Below are positions 1-7,843 of a stretch of 15,893 nucleotides of DNA, piece by piece. The first letter of the stretch is position 1, and the number at the start of each line of letters is the position of its first letter. The DNA is taken from contig JASFTV010000044.1 in assembly GCA_050050615.1 (NCBI GenBank), positions 1-15,893 on the forward strand. Reading direction: 5' to 3'. This DNA comes from JASFTV01 sp050050615. GTDB lineage: Bacteria > Desulfobacterota > DSM-4660 > Desulfatiglandales > HGW-15. The notes beneath the pieces were generated by a model that did no database searches, was not told the origin of the DNA, and saw nothing but the letters and a program-made list of their open reading frames with translations. The translations under genes and the position numbers were made by a program.

Positions 1-726
1 AAGGGCTACGCAGCCAGAATCGGAAACCCGCAAGAACATGCCTCTTCTGACTTACTGCCTCAGTCGGTCTACGGTCTGGCGGAACTCCACCGGCATGAGA
101 TCGCCCGTTCAAATCTGGTCGGTAACCCCGGCTGTTTTGCCGTGAGTTGCATCCTCGGTTTGGCACCAGCCGTCAAATCAAAAATCATCGGATGCGGCTC
201 AATCATTTGCGATGCGAAAACAGGGGTCTCCGGTGCCGGGAAGAACCCCAACCCCACTTTCCATTACCCGGCCCGTTATGACGCCATGAACGCATACAGA
301 ATCTCAGGGCACCAACATGTCTATGAGATCGAAAGGGAACTCGGTCTGGTTGCGGACGAAGAGGTTAGGATTACATTCACCCCTCATGTCGTCCCTCTGT
401 GCAGAGGTATCCTGACCACCCTCTACGCCGATCTGAGTGGGGGACAGGACGTCAAAACTGTTGAAGAGGCCTACCGCTCCTTTTACGAGGATGAGGGCTT
501 TGTCCGGATCTTTGGCCCAGAGAAAGCGCTTGCGAGTACGGATGTTCGGGGAAGCAACTATTGCAATCTATCTCTAAATGTGGATCAAAGATCGGAAAAG
601 CTCATCGTGGTCAGCTTGATTGATAACCTGGTAAAAGGACAGGCAGGCAACGCTGTTCAAAATATGAACATTCTTTTTGGATTGGAAGAGTCGGCAGGAC
701 TGTTGCGGCCGGGGCAATATCCCTAG
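1..726 (+). CDS. argC: N-acetyl-gamma-glutamyl-phosphate reductase, 5'-truncated
   Basis: Catalyses the NADPH-dependent reduction of N-acetylglutamyl phosphate to the semialdehyde, the third step of arginine synthesis in the cytoplasm. The reading frame is open from base 1 and gives 241 visible residues; family members have about 345, so roughly the first 100 residues (the N-terminal nucleotide-binding fold) lie outside the window. Visible family motifs are VYGLAEL (visible residues 23-29), GNPGCF with the catalytic cysteine at visible residue 45, DAKTGVSGAG, the NAYRISGHQH segment with the conserved histidine, and FTPHVVPLCRGIL. The C-terminal end, closing on GQYP, is intact and stops at TAG. 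An ATG at 142 is internal and lies downstream of the catalytic cysteine, so it is not the start. The gene converges on the GAF-ATPase gene across a 94-bp gap. No other arg genes are visible, so operon context is unknown. Confidence 0.95.
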   Translation, partial: KGYAARIGNPQEHASSDLLPQSVYGLAELHRHEIARSNLVGNPGCFAVSCILGLAPAVKSKIIGCGSIICDAKTGVSGAGKNPNPTFHYPARYDAMNAYRISGHQHVYEIERELGLVADEEVRITFTPHVVPLCRGILTTLYADLSGGQDVKTVEEAYRSFYEDEGFVRIFGPEKALASTDVRGSNYCNLSLNVDQRSEKLIVVSLIDNLVKGQAGNAVQNMNILFGLEESAGLLRPGQYP

Positions 727-820
727 AAGAAATGCCCAAGGTGCCTAAAATCATCAACCAAAACAAGAGATGCATTTAAAACTTTATGCACTCCAGGCAC
801 TCTCGCTCACTTTGGGCACT

Positions 821-3139
821 TTATTTGATGCACACCTTCCTTACCTGTATCAGATCTGTGTCACCAAGCAACGTTTTCCGGATGCCATCTTGCATCAGGG
901 TCGTCATACCGTCTTTGAGGGCCTGCGCCCTTAGCTCCTCCATCTTGGCCCGACCCTGGATCAAAGATTTTAGCTCATCCGTGCCTACCAGGAGTTCATG
1001 GATTCCCGTTCGTCCCCTGTAACCGATATTCCCACATTTGTTGCATCCCTTGGGCTTGTAAAGGAAAAAATCATCATTGTAGGGATACCCGAGGGCATCA
1101 AAATCACCCTCGTAGGCCCTGGCCAAGGCATCAAACTCTTCTCTGGTAGGGTGATACTTCTCTTTACAGTCGTTGCACAGCGTCCTCACCAGTCTCTGGG
1201 CGAGAACGCCAAGTAAAGCATCTGCAAAATTGAAGGGATCCATCCCCATATCGAGAAGTCGTGTCACAGTTTCGGTGGCACTGTTGGTATGCAATGTGCT
1301 GAAGACCAGATGACCCGTCAACGAGGCCTCTATGCCCGTGTTCACGGTCTCATGATCGCGCATCTCACCCACCATGATCACATCAGGATCGGCCCTCAAG
1401 AAAGATCTCATCGCTGTGGCAAAATCAAAGCCGATCTTGGGGTGAACCTGAACCTGGCGAAGCCCTTCCTGAGAAATCTCCACAGGGTCCTCAGCAGTCC
1501 ATATCTTCGTCTCGGGTCTGTTAATATAGCGCAACGCGGCATGGAGAGTCGTGGTCTTGCCGCTCCCGGTGGGTCCCACCACCAGCACAATGCCGTAAGG
1601 TTTGATGATCATATTGACAAAAGCGTCATAATTCCTCTGGCTCATGCCCATCTTATCCAGGGGAATGGGCTCGCCCGCCGACAGGAGCCGAAGAACCACA
1701 TCTTCGTTACCGCCGGTTGTTGGAATAGTTGCCACACGAAGTTCTACATCTAGTGGCGCGTATCTACTTAGTTTGATCTTTCCGTCTTGGGGAAGCCGTC
1801 TTTCTGCAATATCCAAATCAGCCATGATCTTCACACGGGATACAACGGCCCGCTTAAACGTATAGGGGATGGTTTGATAAAGCTGACAAGCACCGTCGAT
1901 TCTAAACCTGATATGGGCATTGGCCTTGCCTTGTCGTGGTTCGATGTGGATATCAGAGGCGTTTCGACTGTAGGCATCGATAACCATCTTATTGACGAGC
2001 TGAACAATGGCGCCGTCTTCCTCGGTTACCCTTTCCAGATCCTCGTCCATCGTGTCATCGTTCGTTTCCAGCTGACCGAGGATATCCTCAATACTTCCTG
2101 AATCCTCCATGAGTTCCGATCTCTTTACATCAAAAAAGTGGTCGATCATTCTGAAGATATCCTCTCTCAGGGCAACGCAATACTCGAACTCCTTGCCAGG
2201 AATCAGTCTCCTAATGGTATCCCTTGCGGGCAGGTAATCCGGGTTTTCCATGGCGACCACCACCTTGTTGCCCGACTGGGATACAGGGACAAAGACGTTG
2301 CTTTTGAGAAAGCCCGATCTCAGGCCTTTCAGAACCGCACCGGGGATCACCATCTTATCATCATAAGGTATAAAGCGGGTTTTGTAGTAGGCGGCTAGAG
2401 ACTTTCCAACATCATCTCTTGATACCTGTAAATCGCTCATGAGCACGGATTCCACCGGCTTCTTAGACTTCCTTGCGCTGGAAATCGTTTGCTCCAAGTC
2501 CTTATCGGTGATGATATTGTTGGTTATTAGGTAGTCAAATTTGGTAGGCCTTCGCCTCTGGGCGAGCTTCTGATTATTGAAAAAGGCTACGCCGAGAACC
2601 TTGGCAATCTCCTGGACGGAATTCTGGTCTTCCAAGCTAAAGTGCGTCCCATTTCTCTTATTGATAAGCTGTATGACGCCCAGAAGATATTTGTTATATG
2701 AAATGGGCGCTGCAAGGACCTGATTTGTCCTATAACCTGTCCTTTCATCCCAGCTCATGTTGAAGTTCAGCTGAGGATTTATTCGCTTCAGCTCCTTTTC
2801 ATCATAGGCATTGGCAACATTAACGACCCTTCCAGATACCGCGCAATAGCCCGAAATACTCTCGTTGCTGATGGGCACGCGGATTTCAGCTACTTCATTG
2901 CCTGTCTTTATCTTAGAAACGATCTGCTTCTTGATGCCGTCAACCACATAGATGGTTATCCTGTCGGCATCCAAGAGGCTCAGGATCTCATTCTGAAGAT
3001 TGAAAAGGATATCATTGGTGTCCTTGGCAGAATGGATCTTGTTGGTGATATTGTTGAGTCTTTTCTGAAATTGGAGCTGGTCCTCGAGAGATCTTTCTCC
3101 CAAACCGGTTTTCTCACTGCCTTTTGCTATGGCGGCCAT
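821..3139 (-). CDS. GspE/PilB-type assembly ATPase with N-terminal GAF domain
   Basis: A 772-residue hexameric-type traffic ATPase of the family that powers type II secretion or type IV pilus extension at the inner membrane. Residues about 25-195 look like a GAF sensor domain (SLLDADRITIYVVD, then a VLAAPI-YLLGVIQLIN core). Residues about 200-330 resemble the MshEN/GspE N-terminal domain. The C-terminal ATPase has Walker A GPTGSGKTTT (522-531), the aspartate box WTAEDPVE (547-554), Walker B DPDVIMVGEMRD (584-595) and the histidine box LTGHLVFSTLHT (607-618). Two CxxC pairs (C655/C658 and C699/C702) form the zinc motif typical of GspE and PilB. All catalytic elements seem intact. The GAF domain is the unusual part; it suggests control by a small ligand such as a cyclic nucleotide, which is inference. 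No pilC, pilT, pilM-Q or gsp genes lie nearby, so pilus versus secretion cannot be decided. The ATG is preceded by GAAAGG about 15 nt upstream. Confidence 0.9.
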   Translation of the reverse strand: MAAIAKGSEKTGLGERSLEDQLQFQKRLNNITNKIHSAKDTNDILFNLQNEILSLLDADRITIYVVDGIKKQIVSKIKTGNEVAEIRVPISNESISGYCAVSGRVVNVANAYDEKELKRINPQLNFNMSWDERTGYRTNQVLAAPISYNKYLLGVIQLINKRNGTHFSLEDQNSVQEIAKVLGVAFFNNQKLAQRRRPTKFDYLITNNIITDKDLEQTISSARKSKKPVESVLMSDLQVSRDDVGKSLAAYYKTRFIPYDDKMVIPGAVLKGLRSGFLKSNVFVPVSQSGNKVVVAMENPDYLPARDTIRRLIPGKEFEYCVALREDIFRMIDHFFDVKRSELMEDSGSIEDILGQLETNDDTMDEDLERVTEEDGAIVQLVNKMVIDAYSRNASDIHIEPRQGKANAHIRFRIDGACQLYQTIPYTFKRAVVSRVKIMADLDIAERRLPQDGKIKLSRYAPLDVELRVATIPTTGGNEDVVLRLLSAGEPIPLDKMGMSQRNYDAFVNMIIKPYGIVLVVGPTGSGKTTTLHAALRYINRPETKIWTAEDPVEISQEGLRQVQVHPKIGFDFATAMRSFLRADPDVIMVGEMRDHETVNTGIEASLTGHLVFSTLHTNSATETVTRLLDMGMDPFNFADALLGVLAQRLVRTLCNDCKEKYHPTREEFDALARAYEGDFDALGYPYNDDFFLYKPKGCNKCGNIGYRGRTGIHELLVGTDELKSLIQGRAKMEELRAQALKDGMTTLMQDGIRKTLLGDTDLIQVRKVCIK

Positions 3140-3180
3140 GGATCAGACAACGAACCTTTCAAAATTGTCGTAGACTACCT

Positions 3181-3208
3181 ATTTTACTATTTTTTTCAAA
3201 ATTTGCAA
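3181..3208 (-). promoter_or_regulatory. Candidate sigma70-type promoter of the GAF-ATPase gene
   Basis: Read on the minus strand, TTGCAA (3208-3203) is followed after 16 nt by TAAAAT (3186-3181). The spacer is A/T-rich. The predicted start site lies about 35 nt upstream of the ATG at 3139, in the divergent 153-bp gap shared with tatD. This is a match to consensus only. Confidence 0.35.
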
Positions 3209-3292
3209 CCTATTTGTTTGCCAAAACCAGCCGGATGAAATAGGATGCTTTCACACAAATCTTAATGATACCCATAGGTTGGGCTTGCAACC

Positions 3293-4066
3293 ATGTTGAT
3301 TGACAGCCATGCGCATCTTGACATGCAGGATTTTGAAGGGGATCGTGAGCAGGTTCTCGCCAGGGCTCTGGAAGGGGGCATTACCCACATCATTGCCATT
3401 GGCATTGACCTTTCGAGTTCACTTAAGTCCCTGGAATTGGCAGGAAAGTACGACTTCGTTTTTTCAACCTTGGGGTACCACCCTCACAACGCCAAGGCCA
3501 TGGATACCCATATCCTGAAAGAGTTGGTCGAATTGGCTGAGGAGCCAAAAGTTGTGGCTTGGGGAGAGATCGGTCTTGACTTCTACCGCCGCCGTTCTCC
3601 CCCGCCGACGCAGATGGCGGTCTTCGAGCAGCAACTCGATATCGCTTCAAATCTCAACTTGCCCGTCATTGTCCACAGTCGAGATGCACATAACGAAGTC
3701 TTTGAAATCCTTAACAAAAGGAAAGGAGACCCTCAGGGCGTTATCCATTGTTTTTCAGGAGATCTAGATCTTGCCCTGGCATTCGTTGAAATGGGTTATT
3801 ACATCTCTATACCGGGTACGGTCACCTATAAAAACGCTTCCAATGTGCAGGAGGTCGCCTCCAAAATACCCTTGGAACGTCTGCTTTTGGAAACGGATGC
3901 ACCCTTTCTGGCACCGATTCCCAAAAGGGGAAAAAGGAATGAGCCTCTATTTATCATCCATACGGCCCAAAAGATTGCCCAACTAAGGGATATGGATTTC
4001 CAAGAGGTCTCGCTCCAGACCTCTGAAAATACAAAGAGGCTTTTCAGGCTCCCCACAGTCACATGA
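3293..4066 (+). CDS. tatD: TatD-family metal-dependent deoxyribonuclease/hydrolase
   Basis: A 257-residue TIM-barrel hydrolase of the TatD/YcfH family; members are Mg-dependent 3'-5' exonucleases or related hydrolases acting in the cytoplasm on DNA. The metal-binding set is complete: DSHAHLD (H6, H8), GEIGLDFY (E92), VHSRDA (H128), IHCFSGD (H152) and ETDAPFLAP (D202). The GYHPH motif follows at 61-65. Length is normal for the family (about 255-265). The ATG at 3293 gives MLIDSHAHLD, the expected N-terminus, although the ribosome binding site upstream is weak (an AGG-containing stretch). The stop overlaps the next start as ATGA, so it is probably translationally coupled to maf. TatD, YcfH and YjjV paralogues cannot be told apart securely from one sequence; the symbol indicates family. 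Confidence 0.9.
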   Translation: MLIDSHAHLDMQDFEGDREQVLARALEGGITHIIAIGIDLSSSLKSLELAGKYDFVFSTLGYHPHNAKAMDTHILKELVELAEEPKVVAWGEIGLDFYRRRSPPPTQMAVFEQQLDIASNLNLPVIVHSRDAHNEVFEILNKRKGDPQGVIHCFSGDLDLALAFVEMGYYISIPGTVTYKNASNVQEVASKIPLERLLLETDAPFLAPIPKRGKRNEPLFIIHTAQKIAQLRDMDFQEVSLQTSENTKRLFRLPTVT

Positions 4067-4674
4067 TTTTACCGACCATCAGCAAGGCATCTCCTCTCAT
4101 TCTCGCCTCTTCCTCTCCGAGAAGGAAAAGGCTGTTGGAGCAGATCGGTCTGCCTTTCCGATCCGTGCCCAGCAAGGTTGCCGAGAAGCGTATCACGGAG
4201 GACCCATCGGCCAATGCCCGGCTTCTCGCAGAAAGAAAGGCGAGAGCAGTCCTTTACGAATCTCACAATAATTGGATATTGGGGGCAGATACCATGGTTG
4301 TTCTCGGGGAAAGAATACTTGGAAAACCGGAAGACCATGACGATGCCCAATCCATGCTTCTCCAGCTGAGCGCCAAAGAGCACAGGGTCATCACAGGATT
4401 TTGCCTTTTAGATCCCTCTTCCAAAATGGCCTATGCCGAAGCGATCACGACATTGGTTAAGATGAAGCCGTTGAGCGAGGAGGAGATCAGCGCTTACATC
4501 GCCACTGGGGAGCCTTTTGGCAAGGCGGGGAGTTATGCGATTCAGGGTATAGGATCCTTTCTCGTCGAGGCGATATCCGGGTCTTATACCAATGTGGTGG
4601 GACTGCCTGTATGCGCCCTTATCAAGGCTCTCTTGGCCACCGGTGCTTTAGAGATCTTTCCCCTTGCATCCTGA
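4063..4674 (+). CDS. maf: Maf-like nucleoside triphosphate pyrophosphatase
   Basis: A 203-residue Maf protein, a cytoplasmic house-cleaning enzyme that hydrolyses non-canonical or excess NTPs (dTTP/UTP or modified bases) to the monophosphate and pyrophosphate. Family motifs seen are LASSSPRRKRLL (14-25), the GADT metal site (74-77), GKPED (87-91), the GKAGSYAIQG segment (153-162) and SGSYTNVVGLP (172-182). The YAIQG and SGSYTNVVGLP pattern resembles the YhdE (dTTP/UTP) branch more than the YceF branch; this assignment is inference. Length is normal. Its ATG overlaps the tatD stop by four bases (ATGA), indicating coupled translation. It ends nine bases from the convergent rlmB stop. Confidence 0.92.
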   Translation: MILPTISKASPLILASSSPRRKRLLEQIGLPFRSVPSKVAEKRITEDPSANARLLAERKARAVLYESHNNWILGADTMVVLGERILGKPEDHDDAQSMLLQLSAKEHRVITGFCLLDPSSKMAYAEAITTLVKMKPLSEEEISAYIATGEPFGKAGSYAIQGIGSFLVEAISGSYTNVVGLPVCALIKALLATGALEIFPLAS

Positions 4675-4683
4675 TCTATCCTG

Positions 4684-5448
4684 TCAGGAAGCCTCCTTTT
4701 CGACATCTTTCCGATCCGCCCCTCTTTGGCGTCGAATCTCCGAGAGGATGATGCCGCCGGCTACGGAGACATTTAGCGAATCCACCTTACCTGAGCCTGG
4801 AATGCTGACCAACTGGTCACAATGCTTTCGGACCGAATGGCCCAAACCCTTGTGTTCGCTTCCTAACACCACAACGAGATCTTTGTCCCAGTGAATTCGA
4901 TGTATGGATTCAGGGCTTTCTCCGGCTGCTCCAATGATCCAAAATCCTTTCTTGGCCAACAGGTCGAGTGACCGAGCCAAATTGACCACCTGAGCGATAG
5001 GTAAATGGGCATGACCGCCAGAGGATCTTTTGAGCACCCGTTCTGACACCTTTGCCGAACGGTCCCTGGGCAGGATAAGGCCATGGACGCCGAAAAAAGC
5101 CGCTGTCCTGATCAGAGCCCCCAGATTTCCTTCATCCGTAATATGATCTGCAGCGATAATCAGGCCGTGACCAGAACCCTGGAAGCAGCGATCAATGATA
5201 TGGTTCAGATCACCATAGGTGAAACGTTCCGTGAGCGCGACAAGGCCTTGATGGGAGAGATCGGGTAGGCGATGATCTAAATCATCGTGCCTTTTGAAAT
5301 GAACGGGAACACCCCGCTCCTGTGCAAGCCGGATGATCTCTTTTATCCTCGCTCCTTTCTTGTCCTCTGCGACCCATACCTCGTGGATCTTGCTCTGGCC
5401 TTTGAGCAAAGTCTCCCTCACTGCATGAAAGCCAGGAATAAAAACCAA
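4684..5448 (-). CDS. rlmB: TrmH-family 23S rRNA 2'-O-methyltransferase (RlmB-like)
   Basis: A 254-residue SPOUT methyltransferase that transfers a methyl group from SAM to a ribose 2'-OH; the best match by pattern is RlmB (G2251 of 23S rRNA in E. coli). The N-terminal substrate-binding domain starts GFHAVRETLLKG (6-17). The SPOUT motifs are complete: motif 1 NLGALIRTA (108-116) with the conserved N and R, motif 2 VVLGSEHKGLG (193-203), and the knot-forming motif 3 near KVDSLNVSVA (221-230). No ATG lies upstream in frame before a stop, so the start is taken as TTG at 5448, preceded by AAGAGAAG with a 6-nt gap; this puts GFHAV at the expected distance from the N-terminus. A stronger GGAGG lies farther upstream, near rare ATT/ATC codons, so the exact start is less certain than the gene. 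It is separated from gmk by a long non-coding region and converges on maf. Confidence 0.88.
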   Translation of the reverse strand: MVFIPGFHAVRETLLKGQSKIHEVWVAEDKKGARIKEIIRLAQERGVPVHFKRHDDLDHRLPDLSHQGLVALTERFTYGDLNHIIDRCFQGSGHGLIIAADHITDEGNLGALIRTAAFFGVHGLILPRDRSAKVSERVLKRSSGGHAHLPIAQVVNLARSLDLLAKKGFWIIGAAGESPESIHRIHWDKDLVVVLGSEHKGLGHSVRKHCDQLVSIPGSGKVDSLNVSVAGGIILSEIRRQRGADRKDVEKEAS

Positions 5449-5590
5449 TTTGTGCTTCTCTTTCGATCTGATAATAAACCTCCGTCACAGTCTCGTCATT
5501 TTTGATTCCTAGCTTTGCTCAACCTACCAAATACGCGTTGTCACGGCTGTCCAAAATACTGAGGGGAGCATTTAATTGTTTACGGAGAAA

Positions 5591-5818
5591 GGTCCCTGCT
5601 GATGCTCAGGACCATGAAGTCTTTTCTGTAGTGACTGTCGAAGATCCCGCTGCCTCATAGCGGGGCTGGGAGGGCGCCGTCCTTTTCGCGACTTGTCTGT
5701 GGGGGAAACCGCAGCTCCGCCAACGGCGGAGAATGCGGAGGGCCTCCGGCTCGTAGAGCCTACGCCTCGGAGGGGGCAAGACTCCCCCGTAGATAAGTCG
5801 CAGAAAAGACCAGCCCGG
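5591..5818. repeat. GC-rich block of nested hairpins, possible structured RNA or repeat element
   Basis: Several perfect or near-perfect inverted repeats crowd into about 230 bases. ggtcc 5591-5595 pairs with ggacc 5609-5613. gtcttttctg 5619-5628 pairs perfectly with 5801-5810. cccgct 5646-5651 pairs with agcggg 5659-5664. gggctgg 5663-5669 pairs with 5810-5816. The 19-nt arm 5688-5706 pairs with 5783-5801 with three mismatches. ccgca 5709-5713 plus ctccgcc 5715-5721 pair with ggcggag 5725-5731 plus tgcgg 5734-5738. cctccg 5743-5748 pairs with cggagg 5768-5773. Some pairings are mutually exclusive. The arrangement of a long closing stem enclosing two hairpins fits a folded RNA or a palindromic mobile repeat. 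Strand is undetermined. Confidence 0.5.
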
Positions 5819-5888
5819 GAGCCTCGGTATTGAAGAAAAGGCATCATCACGATGAAACCCGATGTCGAGTACTTAAAGTACCCATTAG

Positions 5889-5963
5889 TAAATGCCTGTT
5901 TTTACGGGATGCGCCACGGTTCCCGAAAATGAGATCCCCATGGGCACCTGGGCGCGAGGCATG
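5889..5963 (+). repeat. 75-nt dispersed repeat, copy 1
   Basis: Matches the reverse complement of 13045-13119 without gaps, at about 64 of 75 positions by hand alignment. The first 42 bases (5889-5930) differ at one position only, A at 5916. Inside the core, cggga (5905-5909) can pair with tcccg (5921-5925). The less conserved end is bounded by catg tetramers. Both copies are intergenic. Confidence 0.8.
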
Positions 5964-6057
5964 AAACACCGGTTCGTTTTTGGGCAAGAATGACGCGCCA
6001 TTTCGGACCAATTTTCTCAAAGGATGGAAATTTCCTGGGTGACTAGGGAAAAGCTGA

Positions 6058-6669
6058 TCAGGCAGAGACTATACCAAAAATCTTTTCTGCTTTGGGGAGC
6101 TGCCGGGATTGCCGACATCGCTCAGACACAATAATGCACTTCGTTTCTTCCACCGCCTCTTGGAGATCATCATTGAAGATGAGGTAATCGTACCATACAC
6201 AGTTCTCAATTTCCTTGACCGCCTTTTCGATCCTTTTACGTATGGTCTTTCTGTCGTCCGTACCCCTCCCTTTTAACCGGTTTTCGAGCACCTCAAATGA
6301 GGGAGGCAAAATACAGATCAGAATGCTTTCCTTGAAATGCTTTCGCATATTCTTGGCGCCTTGTACGTCCACATCCATAATCACATCAAGCCCAAGTTCT
6401 GTCTGGCTTCGCAGACTGGATATAGAGGTCCCGTAGAAGTCATCGTACACTTCAGCCCACTCTACAAAATCTTCGTTCTCAATCATCCTCTTGAAGGTCT
6501 CTCTGTCCACAAAATGATAATCAACGCCGTTCACCTCATCGCCTCTCGGCTTGCGCGTTGTATGAGAGACGCTATATCCCAGGCCCGTCACACTTTCTCT
6601 TAAGAGCCCAATGACACTAGACTTCCCTGCTCCAGACGGGCCAGAAATGACATAGATTTGACCGGGCAT
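6058..6669 (-). CDS. gmk: Guanylate kinase
   Basis: A 203-residue cytoplasmic kinase that converts GMP (or dGMP) and ATP to GDP and ADP, essential for GTP supply. The P-loop GPSGAGKSS is at residues 10-18. The GMP-binding region shows SHTTRKPR (35-42), GVDYHFV (48-54) and the WAEVYDDFYGTS stretch (71-82), followed by DVIMDVDVQGA (95-105) and the RLKGRGTDD lid (131-139). Length is normal (about 200-210). The ATG at 6669 gives MPGQIYVISGPSGAGKS, as expected. It lies five bases after the remA stop and is the last gene of the hldA-DUF4416-yicC-remA-gmk run. rpoZ, which often follows gmk, is absent here, and no clear terminator is seen immediately downstream. Confidence 0.96.
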   Translation of the reverse strand: MPGQIYVISGPSGAGKSSVIGLLRESVTGLGYSVSHTTRKPRGDEVNGVDYHFVDRETFKRMIENEDFVEWAEVYDDFYGTSISSLRSQTELGLDVIMDVDVQGAKNMRKHFKESILICILPPSFEVLENRLKGRGTDDRKTIRKRIEKAVKEIENCVWYDYLIFNDDLQEAVEETKCIIVSERCRQSRQLPKAEKIFGIVSA

Positions 6670-6674
6670 GATGA

Positions 6675-6944
6675 CTATTCTAGGTCTTCTTTCATCAATC
6701 GGGCATCTGGGCTGAACCTTAGTGCGATCGTTTCCGACTGGATAGCCGATAGAATGATATGATTGCTGTCCGTGATAATAACCGATCTCGTCTTTCTTCC
6801 CTGAGTCGCATCGATAAGCCTTTTCTCTTCACGGGCTTCATCGCGCAGGCGCTTGATGGGTGCTGCACTGGGAGAAATGATGGCTACGACTCTCCTGGAA
6901 ACCACCGAATTTCCAAAACCGATGTTGAGAAGCTTATGACTCAT
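6675..6944 (-). CDS. remA: RemA/YlzA-like regulatory protein (DUF370)
   Basis: An 89-residue small protein of the RemA (DUF370) family. In Bacillus subtilis RemA is a DNA-binding activator of biofilm matrix genes. Family-defining stretches are LLNIGFGNSV, ISPSAAPIKRL, LIDATQGRKTRSVI and SNHIILSAIQSETI. I place the start at the third ATG (6944) because AAGGAG lies about 8 nt upstream and it yields MSHKLLNIGFGN, aligning with the Bacillus N-terminus. An upstream ATG at 6962 overlaps the yicC stop as ATGA and would add six residues, but would place the ribosome binding site inside the gene. Function in a Gram-negative host is not established; a transcriptional role is inferred from the family. 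It is embedded between yicC and gmk. Confidence 0.9.
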   Translation of the reverse strand: MSHKLLNIGFGNSVVSRRVVAIISPSAAPIKRLRDEAREEKRLIDATQGRKTRSVIITDSNHIILSAIQSETIALRFSPDARLMKEDLE

Positions 6945-6958
6945 ACCCATATCTCCTT

Positions 6959-7840
6959 TCATTCCACGTTCTGAACCTGTTCTCTTAGTTTTTCCAGTTC
7001 CGCCTTGATCTCTACCGTCTTGCCTGAGATGGATGAATCAGAGGCCTTAGCACTCATCGTATTAATCTCCCTGTGGATCTCCTGCATCAAGAAATCCAGT
7101 CTCCGACCAACCGCATCCTCAATGGAAAGATAGTGCCGAAACTGCTTTAGGTGGCTTCTTGTACGGACGATCTCTTCCGTGATATCACACCTGTCTGCAA
7201 AGATGGCAACTTCCTGTAATAGCCTGTCTTCATCCATTTCAATGTCATGAGATATATGATCAATTTTGTCCTGTAGCCTCCTTTTGTATGCCTCCACCAC
7301 AAAAGGAGCTCTCTCCTCAATCTCTTTGAGATACGCTTCGATCAGTTCAAGCCTCTTAAGGAAATCCTCTTGAATAGCCCTCCCCTCTTGAATCCTCATC
7401 TTATCGCACGAGTCGAGGGCTAACCTTAATGCCTCCTGAAGACCCCTCCGTGCTTCATCAATATCGATCTCCTCCGGCTTAACGAGGATCACGTCTCTCA
7501 TCTGGCAGAGTTCATCGGGTCTTACCTTTTGTTCAACCCCAAACTCCTCACTCAATTGCTTGAATATCTGGAAATACGATCGTACGAGCGGAAGGTTAAG
7601 TTCCAACTCATATTCCGACTCACCAGCACCTTTTTCTACCTGAAGGAAGACCTCGATGCGTCCCCTTGTTATTCTGGATGCAATCTGGGTTCTTATCTCA
7701 TCCTCCATAGCTTGAAATGCTTTTGGAAGTCGGATGATGGTATCACGGTAGCGATAGTTGACCGATTTAAGCTCGGCCACAAATCTCCTCTCTCCCAGCG
7801 TGCATTCACCTTGCCCATAGCCTGTCATACTTCTGATCAC
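6959..7840 (-). CDS. yicC: YicC/YloC family endoribonuclease-like protein
   Basis: A 293-residue YicC/YloC-family protein. Family members have been described as endoribonucleases and linked to stationary-phase survival and sRNA turnover. The diagnostic N-terminus RSMTGYGQGE (3-12) is present, as is the C-terminal region with FLMQEIHREINTMSAKASD, which is highly conserved in the family, and a helical central part rich in K and E. Length is normal (about 290). The start is GTG at 7840, supported by GAGGAG 7 nt upstream and by the MIRSMTGYG N-terminus usual in the family; an ATG four codons downstream would clip it. It starts three bases after the DUF4416 stop and overlaps the extended remA frame, so the genes are almost certainly co-transcribed. 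Confidence 0.93.
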   Translation of the reverse strand: MIRSMTGYGQGECTLGERRFVAELKSVNYRYRDTIIRLPKAFQAMEDEIRTQIASRITRGRIEVFLQVEKGAGESEYELELNLPLVRSYFQIFKQLSEEFGVEQKVRPDELCQMRDVILVKPEEIDIDEARRGLQEALRLALDSCDKMRIQEGRAIQEDFLKRLELIEAYLKEIEERAPFVVEAYKRRLQDKIDHISHDIEMDEDRLLQEVAIFADRCDITEEIVRTRSHLKQFRHYLSIEDAVGRRLDFLMQEIHREINTMSAKASDSSISGKTVEIKAELEKLREQVQNVE

Positions 7841-7843
7841 GGG

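Larger units (their letters stand above)
5489..6057. other. Long non-coding gap between rlmB and gmk
   Basis: About 570 bases without a convincing gene. It contains a GC-rich block of nested inverted repeats (5591-5818), a 13-nt palindrome GTACTTAAAGTAC (5869-5881) and one copy of a 75-nt repeat (5889-5963). A 92-codon minus-strand open frame (5572-5850) lies on the hairpins, is rich in R, S, P and G, and has no domain I recognise. I treat it as spurious. Confidence 0.6.

Noticed and set aside
733..818. Nested inverted repeats (tgcccaa/ttgggca and gtgcct/aggcac) between argC and the ATPase gene
   Set aside because: Arms are short, the loops are long (about 50-70 nt), and no T-run follows on either strand; too weak to call a terminator.
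3203..3226. Possible sigma54 site (TGGCA ... TTGC) upstream of the ATPase gene
   Set aside because: The GG to GC spacing is 14 nt rather than the required 10, so it does not fit a -24/-12 promoter.
5282..5488. ATG-started minus-strand frame with a GGAGG near its beginning, overlapping the 5' end of rlmB
   Set aside because: It overlaps the well-supported RlmB N-terminal domain in another frame and has no family resemblance.
5572..5850. 92-codon minus-strand open frame in the GC-rich gap
   Set aside because: It overlies the hairpin block, its composition reflects the repeats (R, S, P, G rich), it has no ribosome binding site of note, and it has no recognisable domain.
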